This document shows positions 44,473-52,822 of a stretch of DNA of 64,000 nucleotides, one piece after another. Numbering within the stretch: position 1 is the first letter of the stretch; the number at the start of each line of letters is the position of its first letter. The position numbers and the translations under genes are program-made. This stretch comes from JBBDMU01 sp040905685 (GTDB lineage: Bacteria; Bacteroidota; Rhodothermia; Balneolales; Natronogracilivirgulaceae): the NCBI GenBank assembly GCA_040905685.1, contig JBBDRB010000105.1:62001-126000 (forward strand). Direction: 5' to 3'. The notes under the pieces are model-generated. The model was not told where the DNA came from, made no database searches, and saw nothing but the letters and a program-made list of their open reading frames with translations.

Positions 44473-46425
44473 ATGAAGCTTGTAATTATTGTTTTCAACC
44501 TGTACTGCATATCCCTTCTTTTGGCTGAATCGTCTCATTCCCAGCAGCCACCGTCAAATCATGAGATCTTCCAGCCGCTTTCCATGCCACCATCCTCCCC
44601 CTACAGAACCGCCGGTGGAATGCCTGCCGCAGATTACTGGCAAAATGACGTCCGGTATGTGCTTGAGGCCGCCCTCGATGACCAGACTCATGACATGACC
44701 GGGTCCGTAACGATCGACTTTACCAATAACAGCCCTGATGAGCTCTCGTATCTTTGGCTGAAAATAGATCAGAATCTGTTTCATCCCGAATCCCGGGGAG
44801 CCCTGGCCTCACCATTGGAAGGGTCCAGGTTTGGCAATCAGGGTTTTGATGGTGGCATGGCCATTTCCAATGTCAGGATTAGGCATGGAGGGGATACCTA
44901 TGAACCGGAATATGTCATCACCGATACGAGGATGCAGCTTCAGCTTGATGAGGAACTTGAAGCGAAGGGCGGTGAAATAACCGTATCCATGGATTATGAA
45001 TACCGCGTTCCGTTAAACGGTTCGGATCGTACAGGGCGTCTGGAAACGGAAAACGGATGGATATACACCATAGCCCAATGGTATCCGCGAATGGCCGTAT
45101 ACGATGATGTGAATGGCTGGAATACCCGGCCCTATATGGGCGCCGGGGAATTTTATGCCGATCACGGGACATTTGAAATGAAGCTGACCGTTCCCCATGA
45201 TCATATCCTGGTGGCCTCCGGAGAGCTGCTGAATCCCGAAGAAGTGCTGACAGACCTTCAGCGGGAGCGTCTTGGCGAAGCGGAAAGAAGTGAGGAAACC
45301 GTGTATATCGTATCTCCGGATGAAGTTGGAGAGCCCGGCACCAGACCCGCCGATACAGGTACGCTTACCTGGCATTTTAAGATGGAAAACACCCGTGATG
45401 TAGCCTGGGCCTCATCGAAGGCCTTTATCTGGGATGCGGCCGGCCTAAACCTTCCGGAGGGCGGCACCGTACTGGCTATGTCGGCTTATCCTGTCGAGAG
45501 TGATGGTGAGCATGCCTGGGGACGGTCAACAGAGTACACCCGTGCCTCCGTACTGTATTATTCCGAAATATGGATGGAATATCCTTATCCCACCGCTATT
45601 AATGTTGCCGGCCGCCCCCAGGGTATGGAATATCCCGGCATCTCATTCTGCAGCTGGACTGCCACGGGAGCAGGGCTGTGGGGTGTGACGGATCATGAGG
45701 TCGGCCACAATTGGTTTCCAATGATAGTGGGGACCAATGAGCGTAAGTACATGTGGATGGATGAAGGCATGAATTCGTTCATTAACCATTATAGTACCCA
45801 GGCTTTTAACAATGGTGAATATCCAACCCGATTTGGATCAGCAAGGCATCTGGCCCCTATGCTGAATACAGGCCGTCTGGAGCCAATTATGACTCATCCT
45901 GAACAAATTAGTGAAAGGAATTTGGGCATGGTGGCTTATTTTAAGCCAGCGGCCGGTCTGATTTTGCTGAGAGAGGAGATCGTGGGCCCGGAGCGGTTTG
46001 ATTATGCCTTCCGCCGGTATATCGAGGAATGGGCGTACAAAAAACCGGCCCCCATCGATTTTTTCCGTTTAATGAACAATGCAACCGGGGAAAATCTGGA
46101 CTGGTTCTGGCGCGGCTGGTTTTATGAGACCTGGGTTCTTGATCAATCCGTTGAAGGCGTCGAAAATGAAGGAGAGGATCCGGAAGACGGCGTTCTGATC
46201 ACCATTGCCAATAATGAAGGCCTTGTAATGCCCGTTGTGATCGATGTTACGGAAGCCAACGGCCATGTTGAACGCCATCGTTTACCGGTAGAGATATGGC
46301 ACCGGGTGAATGAATGGACCTTCAGGCATGAATCAACATCCGGGGTCATCAAAGTACAGATTGATCCGGACAGGCGATTCCCCGATGTGAATCCCGGAAA
46401 CAATGTTTGGGAGCAGGAGCAATAA
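44473..46425 (+). CDS. Secreted M1-family metallopeptidase
   Basis: 650 residues. An N-terminal signal peptide ends near residue 20-24. The catalytic zinc motif HEVGHNWFP is followed 18 residues on by the third ligand Glu in MDEGMNSF, as usual for gluzincins. The GxMEN motif of classic aminopeptidases reads RPQGMEYPG, typical of the Bacteroidota M1 group. A C-terminal beta-rich region follows. It is exported and degrades peptides. Confidence 0.93.
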   Translation: MKLVIIVFNLYCISLLLAESSHSQQPPSNHEIFQPLSMPPSSPYRTAGGMPAADYWQNDVRYVLEAALDDQTHDMTGSVTIDFTNNSPDELSYLWLKIDQNLFHPESRGALASPLEGSRFGNQGFDGGMAISNVRIRHGGDTYEPEYVITDTRMQLQLDEELEAKGGEITVSMDYEYRVPLNGSDRTGRLETENGWIYTIAQWYPRMAVYDDVNGWNTRPYMGAGEFYADHGTFEMKLTVPHDHILVASGELLNPEEVLTDLQRERLGEAERSEETVYIVSPDEVGEPGTRPADTGTLTWHFKMENTRDVAWASSKAFIWDAAGLNLPEGGTVLAMSAYPVESDGEHAWGRSTEYTRASVLYYSEIWMEYPYPTAINVAGRPQGMEYPGISFCSWTATGAGLWGVTDHEVGHNWFPMIVGTNERKYMWMDEGMNSFINHYSTQAFNNGEYPTRFGSARHLAPMLNTGRLEPIMTHPEQISERNLGMVAYFKPAAGLILLREEIVGPERFDYAFRRYIEEWAYKKPAPIDFFRLMNNATGENLDWFWRGWFYETWVLDQSVEGVENEGEDPEDGVLITIANNEGLVMPVVIDVTEANGHVERHRLPVEIWHRVNEWTFRHESTSGVIKVQIDPDRRFPDVNPGNNVWEQEQ

Positions 46426-46435
46426 AGAGGCAAAG

Positions 46436-46469
46436 AAAAAGGCCGCTGAAAAACACAACGGCCTTTTTT
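46436..46469 (+). terminator. Bidirectional rho-independent terminator
   Basis: Stem AAAAAGGCCG/CGGCCTTTTT (46436-46445 and 46459-46468) with a 13-base loop, A-rich on the left and T-rich on the right. It can stop both the M1 peptidase transcript and the convergent histone-like gene. Confidence 0.8.
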
Positions 46470-46488
46470 AAAAAAGACAAAGGTAGAA

Positions 46489-46665
46489 TCAGGAAACTTT
46501 TTTCTTTTCCTGAATTTCAATCCGGATATCCTGTGCTAATTTTTTAAGATCCTGCAAAGATTTCCTTGCCCGTGTGCCGGCAGTCTTGTTCGCTTTATTA
46601 TAGAACTTGTCCATGTCATCTTCGAGTGTATCGATTATTTCTTTAACTTCGTTAAATCTGTTCAT
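46489..46665 (-). CDS. Histone H1/Hc1-like small protein
   Basis: 58 residues encoded on the minus strand. The sequence begins MNRFNEVKEIIDTLEDDMDK and contains NKTAGTRARKSLQDLKKLAQ and RIEIQEKKK near the end. This is the short Hc1-like histone H1 family known in Bacteroidota and Chlamydia, helical and basic in its second half. It likely binds DNA as a nucleoid-associated protein. GGAG lies eight bases upstream of the ATG. It converges on the M1 peptidase through the shared terminator. Confidence 0.85.
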   Translation of the reverse strand: MNRFNEVKEIIDTLEDDMDKFYNKANKTAGTRARKSLQDLKKLAQDIRIEIQEKKKVS

Positions 46666-46993
46666 AAATAATACTCCGTTATTTCATGTTATATTTAGCT
46701 TAAACAGGGAATAGCTCACCGTTCGTGAACGAAGCTAAAGATAACGATGTCATCTGTCAAGCAAAAAAAACAAATTTTACTAATTAATTCGTGTTTTAAC
46801 AGCATAATTTGTCTTTTTTTATTTAATTACAGCATAAAGCTGTCTAAGAGGTCCTTTTTAGCTTTATATTAGTTTATGGTACTAAGGCATCCCCATATCC
46901 GTTAACCGCATTACGCCAAAAGGAAAACGGCGGACCCTAAAGCCGTGACGGCTGTTGCCTTTGATTTGATATCGGATAAATTTGATTGTTAAT
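46666..46993. other. Intergenic region upstream of the pterin genes
   Basis: About 328 bases, divergent between the histone-like gene and the PTPS gene. It holds a candidate promoter (46954-46984) and a segment that can fold (P1 46884-46889 with 46956-46961, an inner 4-bp stem 46914-46917 with 46929-46932, and hairpin 46941-46945 with 46949-46953). No small open frame with a recognisable product was found. Confidence 0.5.
46954..46984 (+). promoter_or_regulatory. Bacteroidota-type promoter of the pterin genes
   Basis: GTTG at 46954-46957, then a 19-base spacer and TAAATTTG at 46977-46984: a good match to the Bacteroidota -33/-7 consensus. The start point would fall near 46991, almost at the GTG at 46994, implying a leaderless message. 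Confidence 0.5.
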
Positions 46994-47425
46994 GTGATAC
47001 ATGTAACCCGGATAGAGAAATTTAATGCAGCTCATCGATTGCATAACCCAAATAAAAGTGATGAGTGGAACCTGAATGTATTTGGAGAATGCAATCATTC
47101 GAACTGGCATGGGCACAATTATACCCTGGAAGTGACCGTAAGTGGTGAGCCCGACCCGGAAACCGGATACATTATTGACCTGGGTGATCTGAAAAAAGTA
47201 ATCCGGGACCGAATTGTTGCTAAATGTGATCATAAAAACTTAAATTTGGATGTAGATTTCCTCCGTAATATTATCCCGTCAACCGAAAATCTGGTTTATG
47301 CATTTTTTAACGAGCTTAAGAATGATATTGCTGCTGTTTGCACGAACGGCGGTCAGCTGAGCGCTGTGAGGCTATATGAAACAGATAAAAATTATGCCGA
47401 GTACAGGGAAGCCGTTTATGCCTGA
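46994..47425 (+). CDS. 6-pyruvoyltetrahydropterin synthase/QueD family protein
   Basis: 143 residues from a GTG at 46994 (a TTG at 46982 would add four). The zinc histidines lie in FNAAHRLHN and HGHNY, and the catalytic Cys is in FGECNHSNWHGHNY. The later PSTENLVYAFFNEL and LYETDKN segments match the PTPS form found in tetrahydrobiopterin synthesis, more than short bacterial QueD. It removes triphosphate from dihydroneopterin triphosphate. folE2, which makes that substrate, follows 42 bases later. Confidence 0.88.
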   Translation: MIHVTRIEKFNAAHRLHNPNKSDEWNLNVFGECNHSNWHGHNYTLEVTVSGEPDPETGYIIDLGDLKKVIRDRIVAKCDHKNLNLDVDFLRNIIPSTENLVYAFFNELKNDIAAVCTNGGQLSAVRLYETDKNYAEYREAVYA

Positions 47426-47467
47426 CAGGCAAAGGATAGGTCAGATTAATATGGAATCTTTTAGAAT

Positions 47468-48370
47468 ATGATAACTTCAGCTTTGAAAAAACACTACGAT
47501 CCCACCTTTACGGCAAGCGATCTGTACAAGCAAAGTTTGCCGGATATCCAGAACAGTTCAGCGGCAACCATCGAGGGGGCCAATGTCCCTATTCAGCAAG
47601 TGGGCATCTCCAACTTCCGTCTACCGTTAACCTATCCCGGGAAAAACGGGAAAGAAGTCATGCTGGAGACTTCGGTAGACGGTTACGTAAGCCTTGATGA
47701 GGATAAAAAAGGCATTAACATGAGCCGCATCATGCGATCATTCTATAAATTCAAAGATGAACAGTTTACCTGGGACGTTCTTGAATACATTCTGAAAATG
47801 TACCGCGAAGACCTGGATAGCAAAGCCAGTTACCTTCGTTTGGGCTTTAGCTGGCCCATGCTGTTAAAAAGCCTGCGTTCCGAATTGCAGGGCTATCAGT
47901 ATTACGATGCCGCCCTTGAAGGGCAGATGAACGGAAAAGGGGAGATGCGCCGTTTTATGCATCTGGATTTTACCTACAGCAGTGCATGCCCCTGTTCATA
48001 CGAATTATCCGAACATGCCCGGGAAACCCGCGGCATCGTGAGCATACCCCATAGCCAGCGAAGCGTAGCCCATATAACGGCAGAGATTGATGACAACGCT
48101 ATGCACATTGAAGACGTGGTTGACCTATGCCGCGAGGCCCTCGTTACCGAGACACAGGTAATGGTGAAACGTGAGGATGAACAGGCTTTTGCTGAAATGA
48201 ACGGAGCCTACCAGAAGTTTGTCGAAGATGCCGCCCGGCTAATGTTTGACAAACTCAACGGCGAGCCTGGAATCAGGGACTTTGTAGTGCGGTGTGTCCA
48301 CATGGAAAGCCTGCATAGCCATGATGCGGTCAGCCGCATCAATAAAGGCCTGGCCGGCGGCCTGCAATAA
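47468..48370 (+). CDS. folE2: GTP cyclohydrolase FolE2 (type IB)
   Basis: 300 residues of the FolE2/COG1469 family, which makes 7,8-dihydroneopterin triphosphate from GTP without needing zinc. The segment SSACPCSYELSEHA carries the active-site Cys, and GISNFRLPL and RCVHMESLHSHDA are conserved. It follows the PTPS gene, forming a two-gene pterin unit. folE2 is often zinc-regulated (Zur) elsewhere, but no Zur box was recognised here. Confidence 0.93.
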   Translation: MITSALKKHYDPTFTASDLYKQSLPDIQNSSAATIEGANVPIQQVGISNFRLPLTYPGKNGKEVMLETSVDGYVSLDEDKKGINMSRIMRSFYKFKDEQFTWDVLEYILKMYREDLDSKASYLRLGFSWPMLLKSLRSELQGYQYYDAALEGQMNGKGEMRRFMHLDFTYSSACPCSYELSEHARETRGIVSIPHSQRSVAHITAEIDDNAMHIEDVVDLCREALVTETQVMVKREDEQAFAEMNGAYQKFVEDAARLMFDKLNGEPGIRDFVVRCVHMESLHSHDAVSRINKGLAGGLQ

Positions 48371-48373
48371 GCA

Positions 48374-51300
48374 CTATTCCTTCTTCATGTACCAAACCCC
48401 CATCAGCAGGGCAATCCCGAGTCCGATCAGTATCCAGTAAACGGAAAGAGGTCGGTTTACCAGGGGGGCATCGTCTCCATAGACCACAAATGAGCCCCAC
48501 AGGTAGGGATCACTGTTGCTGGTATTGATGTAATCAACTTTTGTCTTTCGAAGAGCAGCATCCTTTGAGTAACCCTGGTTCAGGTACTCATAAAAAGATA
48601 CAGCCATGGAGGAAGCCGTCTGGTCCCGTACAGACCATAGGTTCATGACGAGACTGCGCGCTCCGGCATAAGAAAATGCCCGGCTTAATCCGACAATGCC
48701 GCTTCCCTGAATGTAACTGCCTGATCCGGATTCACAGGAACTCAGCATAACCATTTCATTGGTAAGGTCCATTTCAAAAAGTTCATACGCATAAACCAAC
48801 CCGTCATCTTTATAATCTGAATTGTTTTCATTGCCATGCAGGTAGATAACCGAGTATAACGGATCGGGATGGAAAACCTCACTATGTGAAGCCACATGCA
48901 TCACACGACTTCGGCCTGCGTTGGATCGGAAAGCACTTTCGGTACCCCGGTTGGCCGTCATCTTAATTTTGTTGGGAAGCCTGGTTAAGGTATTACTGAT
49001 TTCCATGACTTCGTTTTCGGCAAAGGGCAGGGCGGTGAGTGGGGTATCATAGGTTGTATTACTCCGGAAGCCCTCAAAATTAGAAATCCCAAAACCAAGG
49101 TAGTCGGTCTCATACCCGGTGGTTTTTCCATCAGTATCTTCAAAATCCTTTAATGAATTGACATAGGTGACGGCAAAATCCTCGATCAGGTAACGGGCTG
49201 ATCCGAAACTGTGGTCTGACAACGCGCCGGAAACCGGCAGAACATCCAGGGGCAACCGGTATAGAAAGCCATCGGGAACAACGATTAGCTTGTTATAGGA
49301 ATCATCCACATCAGCCGGAATAATCTTGTTATATATCCAGTGAAGTTCACCGAGGCGGGTGTCGCCGTTAGACAGATCCTTTATAGCCTGTTCCATCCGT
49401 CGCATCTCCCCGGTAGAGAAGGTTTGGTTGGTAATTTTGACATCCGATGAAGATATGGTTGCCAGATACAGTTTGTTTCTAAACAGGGTATAATAAAGGA
49501 TGACTTCATCCCGCTTTAGTTTTTGTTGAACGTTATCCAGATCAAAGGCTTCCCTGTCCAGCTCACCCAGGACCCTTTCCGTAAGTTTGTTTCTTTCGTT
49601 GGTTGCCAGGGATATTTGATTATTGATGGCCATCATATCTGAAGCGCCCGCTCCTCTGCGTTCATTCCGTAACCGTTCTATCCGGTTGCCCAGGGCATAG
49701 TCATAAAATAATTCTTCTTCGTTGAGAAGATTTGACTTGAGTGCAGGATTATTATAAAACGAAAATTTACTAACGTTCTTCAGCTCATCGAAAAACGTTA
49801 ATACCTGTTCCTCTTTGCCGGAATGAAGAAGAAGATCAGTTGTGATCTGAAAGTTGTGTATGAATTCCTTGTCTATTCTCAAATGGCCACTCTGATAGTC
49901 GGCGCTGTTTTGAAGCCTTTCAATGATCTGTCTGGTATAGAGTTCGGATAAAGCATATCCCTTACCGGGTTCGTCCGTTTTAAAGTAATACTCGGCCAGC
50001 ACATTTACGGCCTCTACCCTGGGTCTGAACTGAAGGTTTTCTATGGAGGAATCTTCCAGCAAGTGGATATACTGACCGGCTTCTTCGATCATCTGCTGAC
50101 CCAGGTACAGACTTGCTATTTGTGCCTGTACCTCCAGCCAGCCCGAATGGTTATCACGCTCAAAGGCTTCCTTCTCAATTTTATGATATATTTCCAGGGC
50201 CCGTTCGGGTTCAGACATGCGTATATAGGTATCCGACAGCTCGGATCTGGTAACCAGTAACTGCCGGTATGACCCTGATTCTATGGCTAAATTTTCAGAG
50301 GCCGATAAATAAAAAACGGCCGTTTCGAAGTCATTGTTCTGATCTCTTTCATAGATGCCTATTGACCGGTAAATGGTAGACAGTTCGGCAGGAATATCCG
50401 CATCTTCGGCTATGCGGGCCGCGGCATTCAAATACGACAGGGCAGACGACCAGTTCTCACTTTTTTGATAATAAATGGCAAGGTTGTTCAGATAGTGAAG
50501 CTTACCGTTAATGTAGTTAGCTTCATTGGATTCATTCAGGGCATCCAGCTGGAATTGAAGGTAATCGGTAAAATTCCCACTGTTCAAATAGGTGACGGCA
50601 AGATTGTTCATCAGCTCAGAACGGTACCGACTATCCTGTATGCCGGTCGAATCATTGTACACGGTTTCGTATTCCTGTCTGGCCGCTTGCAAGTTTCCTG
50701 TACGAAACAATATGGTTCCAAAATCCAGTCGTACACGTAACTGTTCTTGTTTATCATGTATCAATTCCGATAATGGCAGGACCCGGCGGCGATAGAATTG
50801 AACTGCATCCCGGTAATTACCGATAAAGTTGGTTGAAAAACCCAAACGCTTGTACAGGTTAAGCTTGTATTTAGAATTGGGCAGCATCAACTCCCCATCA
50901 TTGAATAAATGAAGCACCTCATAGACTTTATGGTCCTGTGAATTTCTGCCGCTGCTGTGATGGCTCTGGCCATTTACAATCGTTGCCAGCATCAGGTGAT
51001 GCCTCATCCGGTGGCTGCCCGTCCTTAGATACTGCTGAGTCCACCTATCCAGCAAGTCGTTGATGAAATGAGCTTTTTCGGGTTCAAACGAAAGCCGGTG
51101 AAAAAGATAGATGTCGGAGAGTTCGAAGGGCCTGGGGGCAAAAAGCTGTTCAACATCATAGGGCTTGCCGACGGCCTTATTGATCAACGCTGTCTGAGGA
51201 CCGGTGGCAGCAGGAACGGGATTCATTTCCTTTGCGTAAGAGGGAGCCTGAGAGGGCGGCATCTCATACAGGTATGCAATGAGCAGGAAGGCATCCCTTT

Positions 51301-51616
51301 TGCACTCAAATCCCATGCGAAGCCTCTCCAGCTTTCTTTGGGAGGCCGTTTCAATATGGTCGGCGTTGGCAAATGACTGGAGCAGGCAGGCACCGTAGGC
51401 CGGTAGATTAAGATTTCTTAATGTTTCTACGGCATATTGTTCGACTCCGGGATGGGCACTTGCCAGTTCGTTAAGCCCCCAGAAATATTCGAAGGCATCG
51501 GCATCGGTTAGCAGGGCTTCAATAAAAAAATCAGCCTGGACAAAGGAGTTCTCAGGTTCCCTGTCCAGGCTGAATACGGAGGAGTTGATAAAGATTAAAA
51601 CTGCTGCAAAAAACAT
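48374..51616 (-). CDS. Membrane-anchored TPR-CHAT protein
   Basis: 1080 residues. An N-terminal signal segment is followed by about 600 residues of helical TPR-like repeats (LNNLAIYYQKSENWSSALSY-type units). A C-terminal CHAT protease domain of the caspase-like clan lies at about 760-1050. The catalytic pair is His911 (HVASHSE) and Cys961 (LSSCESGSG). One membrane helix at about 1059-1076 ends in KKE, so the protease domain is probably periplasmic and anchored at the inner membrane. It is the second gene after a small lipoprotein and is divergent from an ECF sigma factor. Confidence 0.9.
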   Translation of the reverse strand: MFFAAVLIFINSSVFSLDREPENSFVQADFFIEALLTDADAFEYFWGLNELASAHPGVEQYAVETLRNLNLPAYGACLLQSFANADHIETASQRKLERLRMGFECKRDAFLLIAYLYEMPPSQAPSYAKEMNPVPAATGPQTALINKAVGKPYDVEQLFAPRPFELSDIYLFHRLSFEPEKAHFINDLLDRWTQQYLRTGSHRMRHHLMLATIVNGQSHHSSGRNSQDHKVYEVLHLFNDGELMLPNSKYKLNLYKRLGFSTNFIGNYRDAVQFYRRRVLPLSELIHDKQEQLRVRLDFGTILFRTGNLQAARQEYETVYNDSTGIQDSRYRSELMNNLAVTYLNSGNFTDYLQFQLDALNESNEANYINGKLHYLNNLAIYYQKSENWSSALSYLNAAARIAEDADIPAELSTIYRSIGIYERDQNNDFETAVFYLSASENLAIESGSYRQLLVTRSELSDTYIRMSEPERALEIYHKIEKEAFERDNHSGWLEVQAQIASLYLGQQMIEEAGQYIHLLEDSSIENLQFRPRVEAVNVLAEYYFKTDEPGKGYALSELYTRQIIERLQNSADYQSGHLRIDKEFIHNFQITTDLLLHSGKEEQVLTFFDELKNVSKFSFYNNPALKSNLLNEEELFYDYALGNRIERLRNERRGAGASDMMAINNQISLATNERNKLTERVLGELDREAFDLDNVQQKLKRDEVILYYTLFRNKLYLATISSSDVKITNQTFSTGEMRRMEQAIKDLSNGDTRLGELHWIYNKIIPADVDDSYNKLIVVPDGFLYRLPLDVLPVSGALSDHSFGSARYLIEDFAVTYVNSLKDFEDTDGKTTGYETDYLGFGISNFEGFRSNTTYDTPLTALPFAENEVMEISNTLTRLPNKIKMTANRGTESAFRSNAGRSRVMHVASHSEVFHPDPLYSVIYLHGNENNSDYKDDGLVYAYELFEMDLTNEMVMLSSCESGSGSYIQGSGIVGLSRAFSYAGARSLVMNLWSVRDQTASSMAVSFYEYLNQGYSKDAALRKTKVDYINTSNSDPYLWGSFVVYGDDAPLVNRPLSVYWILIGLGIALLMGVWYMKKE

Positions 51617-51699
51617 ATACCCGATATTTTGCTGTGGATCTCATTAGCATAATATAGGATTTATGACAGCATTAATCATAAAAGCCCGAGATTTAATGC

Positions 51700-51933
51700 T
51701 TAGTCATTAGGCGGCCGGGATATGATTACATCTTCATCATTCTTATTACTGATAATGGGCGCATCGTCTTGGGCGGGCCGGTCATCCTGATAATCCCTTT
51801 CTTCGACATTAACGTTTTCATCTTCGATATCCTGGGAAAAATTAGCATCATTGATACCGGCACAGCCAGCGAACAGAAAAATTGCGAGAATAAAAGCTGA
51901 TAATTTAGACGTGTAATGTGTTGAAAATTTCAT
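51700..51933 (-). CDS. Small acidic lipoprotein
   Basis: 77 residues. The signal peptide has a lipobox LFAGC (C about 24). The mature part is acidic and disordered (D, E, N rich), without known domain. It has ACGGAG about 9 bases before the ATG. It is 83 bases upstream of the CHAT gene and likely co-transcribed. Confidence 0.75.
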   Translation of the reverse strand: MKFSTHYTSKLSAFILAIFLFAGCAGINDANFSQDIEDENVNVEERDYQDDRPAQDDAPIISNKNDEDVIISRPPND

Positions 51934-51969
51934 AAGTTACTCCGTATGTTATAATTTGGTTAGATGTAG

Positions 51970-51995
51970 AGTTGCTTTTTTCTGAAAAAGCAACT
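51970..51995. repeat. 11-bp perfect inverted repeat
   Basis: AGTTGCTTTTT at 51970-51980 and its complement at 51985-51995 with a 4-base loop. It lies in the 5' untranslated region of the lipoprotein gene and could be an operator or an RNA hairpin. Confidence 0.7.
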
Positions 51996-52118
51996 GCTAG
52001 ATAATATGACAGGTATGAAGTGAATTATCAGCATTAAAATTTCCATATATTAAGGCTTTACATACAATGATAATTTCACCGGTAATATTTAAAAAGAAAA
52101 GGTTACTCCCTGAATAAA

Positions 52119-52167
52119 TGGTAAATTGTTGTATAAAATGCCTATCATTTATGCCTATAATTTACCA
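52119..52167. repeat. 9-bp inverted repeat enclosing two ATGCCTAT copies
   Basis: TGGTAAATT at 52119-52127 and AATTTACCA at 52159-52167, about 80 bases before the sigma gene. Possible operator; no binding protein is known. Confidence 0.5.
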
Positions 52168-52245
52168 GCAAATAGGTAATACAAATGTAAACAAAAGGTC
52201 TATTATTTCAGTTATTAATTCTAAGTTCAGCAGCAGGCCCTGACC

Positions 52246-52815
52246 ATGAGTCAACGCGATAAGAACGCCCGCTTTTATGAGGCCCTGAAAAATAAGAACA
52301 ACAAGGTGTTGAATGAGGAATTTAATAAAATCAGGCAGGGGCTGATCGATTACCTTATCTACACACGCGGCGCCGATAAGGCAAGCGCTGAAGATGCTGT
52401 TTCCGTCGCTTTCTTAAAAGCCCTGGAAGCCATTGAAAATAATAAGATCGAAAAGAAAGAGTCATTGTATTCCTGGCTCCTCCACACCAGCCGTAGTATC
52501 TACAGGGATGAAAAAAACAAGCTCTTAAATAAGATTACGGATAAGAATGAATTCCAGGAGGATTACTACCTGGAACCCGGTGAACAGATCAGCCTTCTGA
52601 ACGATCCGGACAGAGAGCGTTATTTGAGGCAATGCATGGATAAATTATCGGCCGATATGCGGGTCACCATCGATTATTTCCTGGAGTATCCCGATACCCC
52701 GCTCGACAGGGCCAGCAAAGCCTTAAAGATCAGTTACATCACATTAAGAAGGCGTAAATCCCGCATTACCCATCAGCTTCATGACTGTGTCCGGAAACTG
52801 ATGAGAAAAGACTAG
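52246..52815 (+). CDS. ECF-type RNA polymerase sigma factor
   Basis: 189 residues. A sigma-2 region (about 25-95, with the ASAEDAVSVAFLKALEAI helix) and a sigma-4 helix-turn-helix (about 125-180, SYITLRRRKSRI) are visible with a linker, as in ECF factors. No anti-sigma gene is adjacent. It is divergent from the lipoprotein-CHAT pair; sigma factors next to CHAT/TPR genes recur in Bacteroidota, so it may drive that pair. Confidence 0.85.
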   Translation: MSQRDKNARFYEALKNKNNKVLNEEFNKIRQGLIDYLIYTRGADKASAEDAVSVAFLKALEAIENNKIEKKESLYSWLLHTSRSIYRDEKNKLLNKITDKNEFQEDYYLEPGEQISLLNDPDRERYLRQCMDKLSADMRVTIDYFLEYPDTPLDRASKALKISYITLRRRKSRITHQLHDCVRKLMRKD

Positions 52816-52822
52816 TGGCTCT

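Larger units (their letters stand above)
51934..52245. other. Divergent regulatory region between the lipoprotein-CHAT genes and the ECF sigma gene
   Basis: About 312 AT-rich bases. It holds a strong short hairpin (51970-51995) and an imperfect palindrome with 9-bp arms at 52119-52127 and 52159-52167, with a repeated ATGCCTAT between the arms. No open frame is convincing. Confidence 0.55.

Noticed and set aside
46840..46880. preQ1-like string (AAGAGGTCC...) upstream of the PTPS gene
   Set aside because: The required P1 pairing (CCUCU partner) is absent, so this is not a preQ1-I riboswitch.
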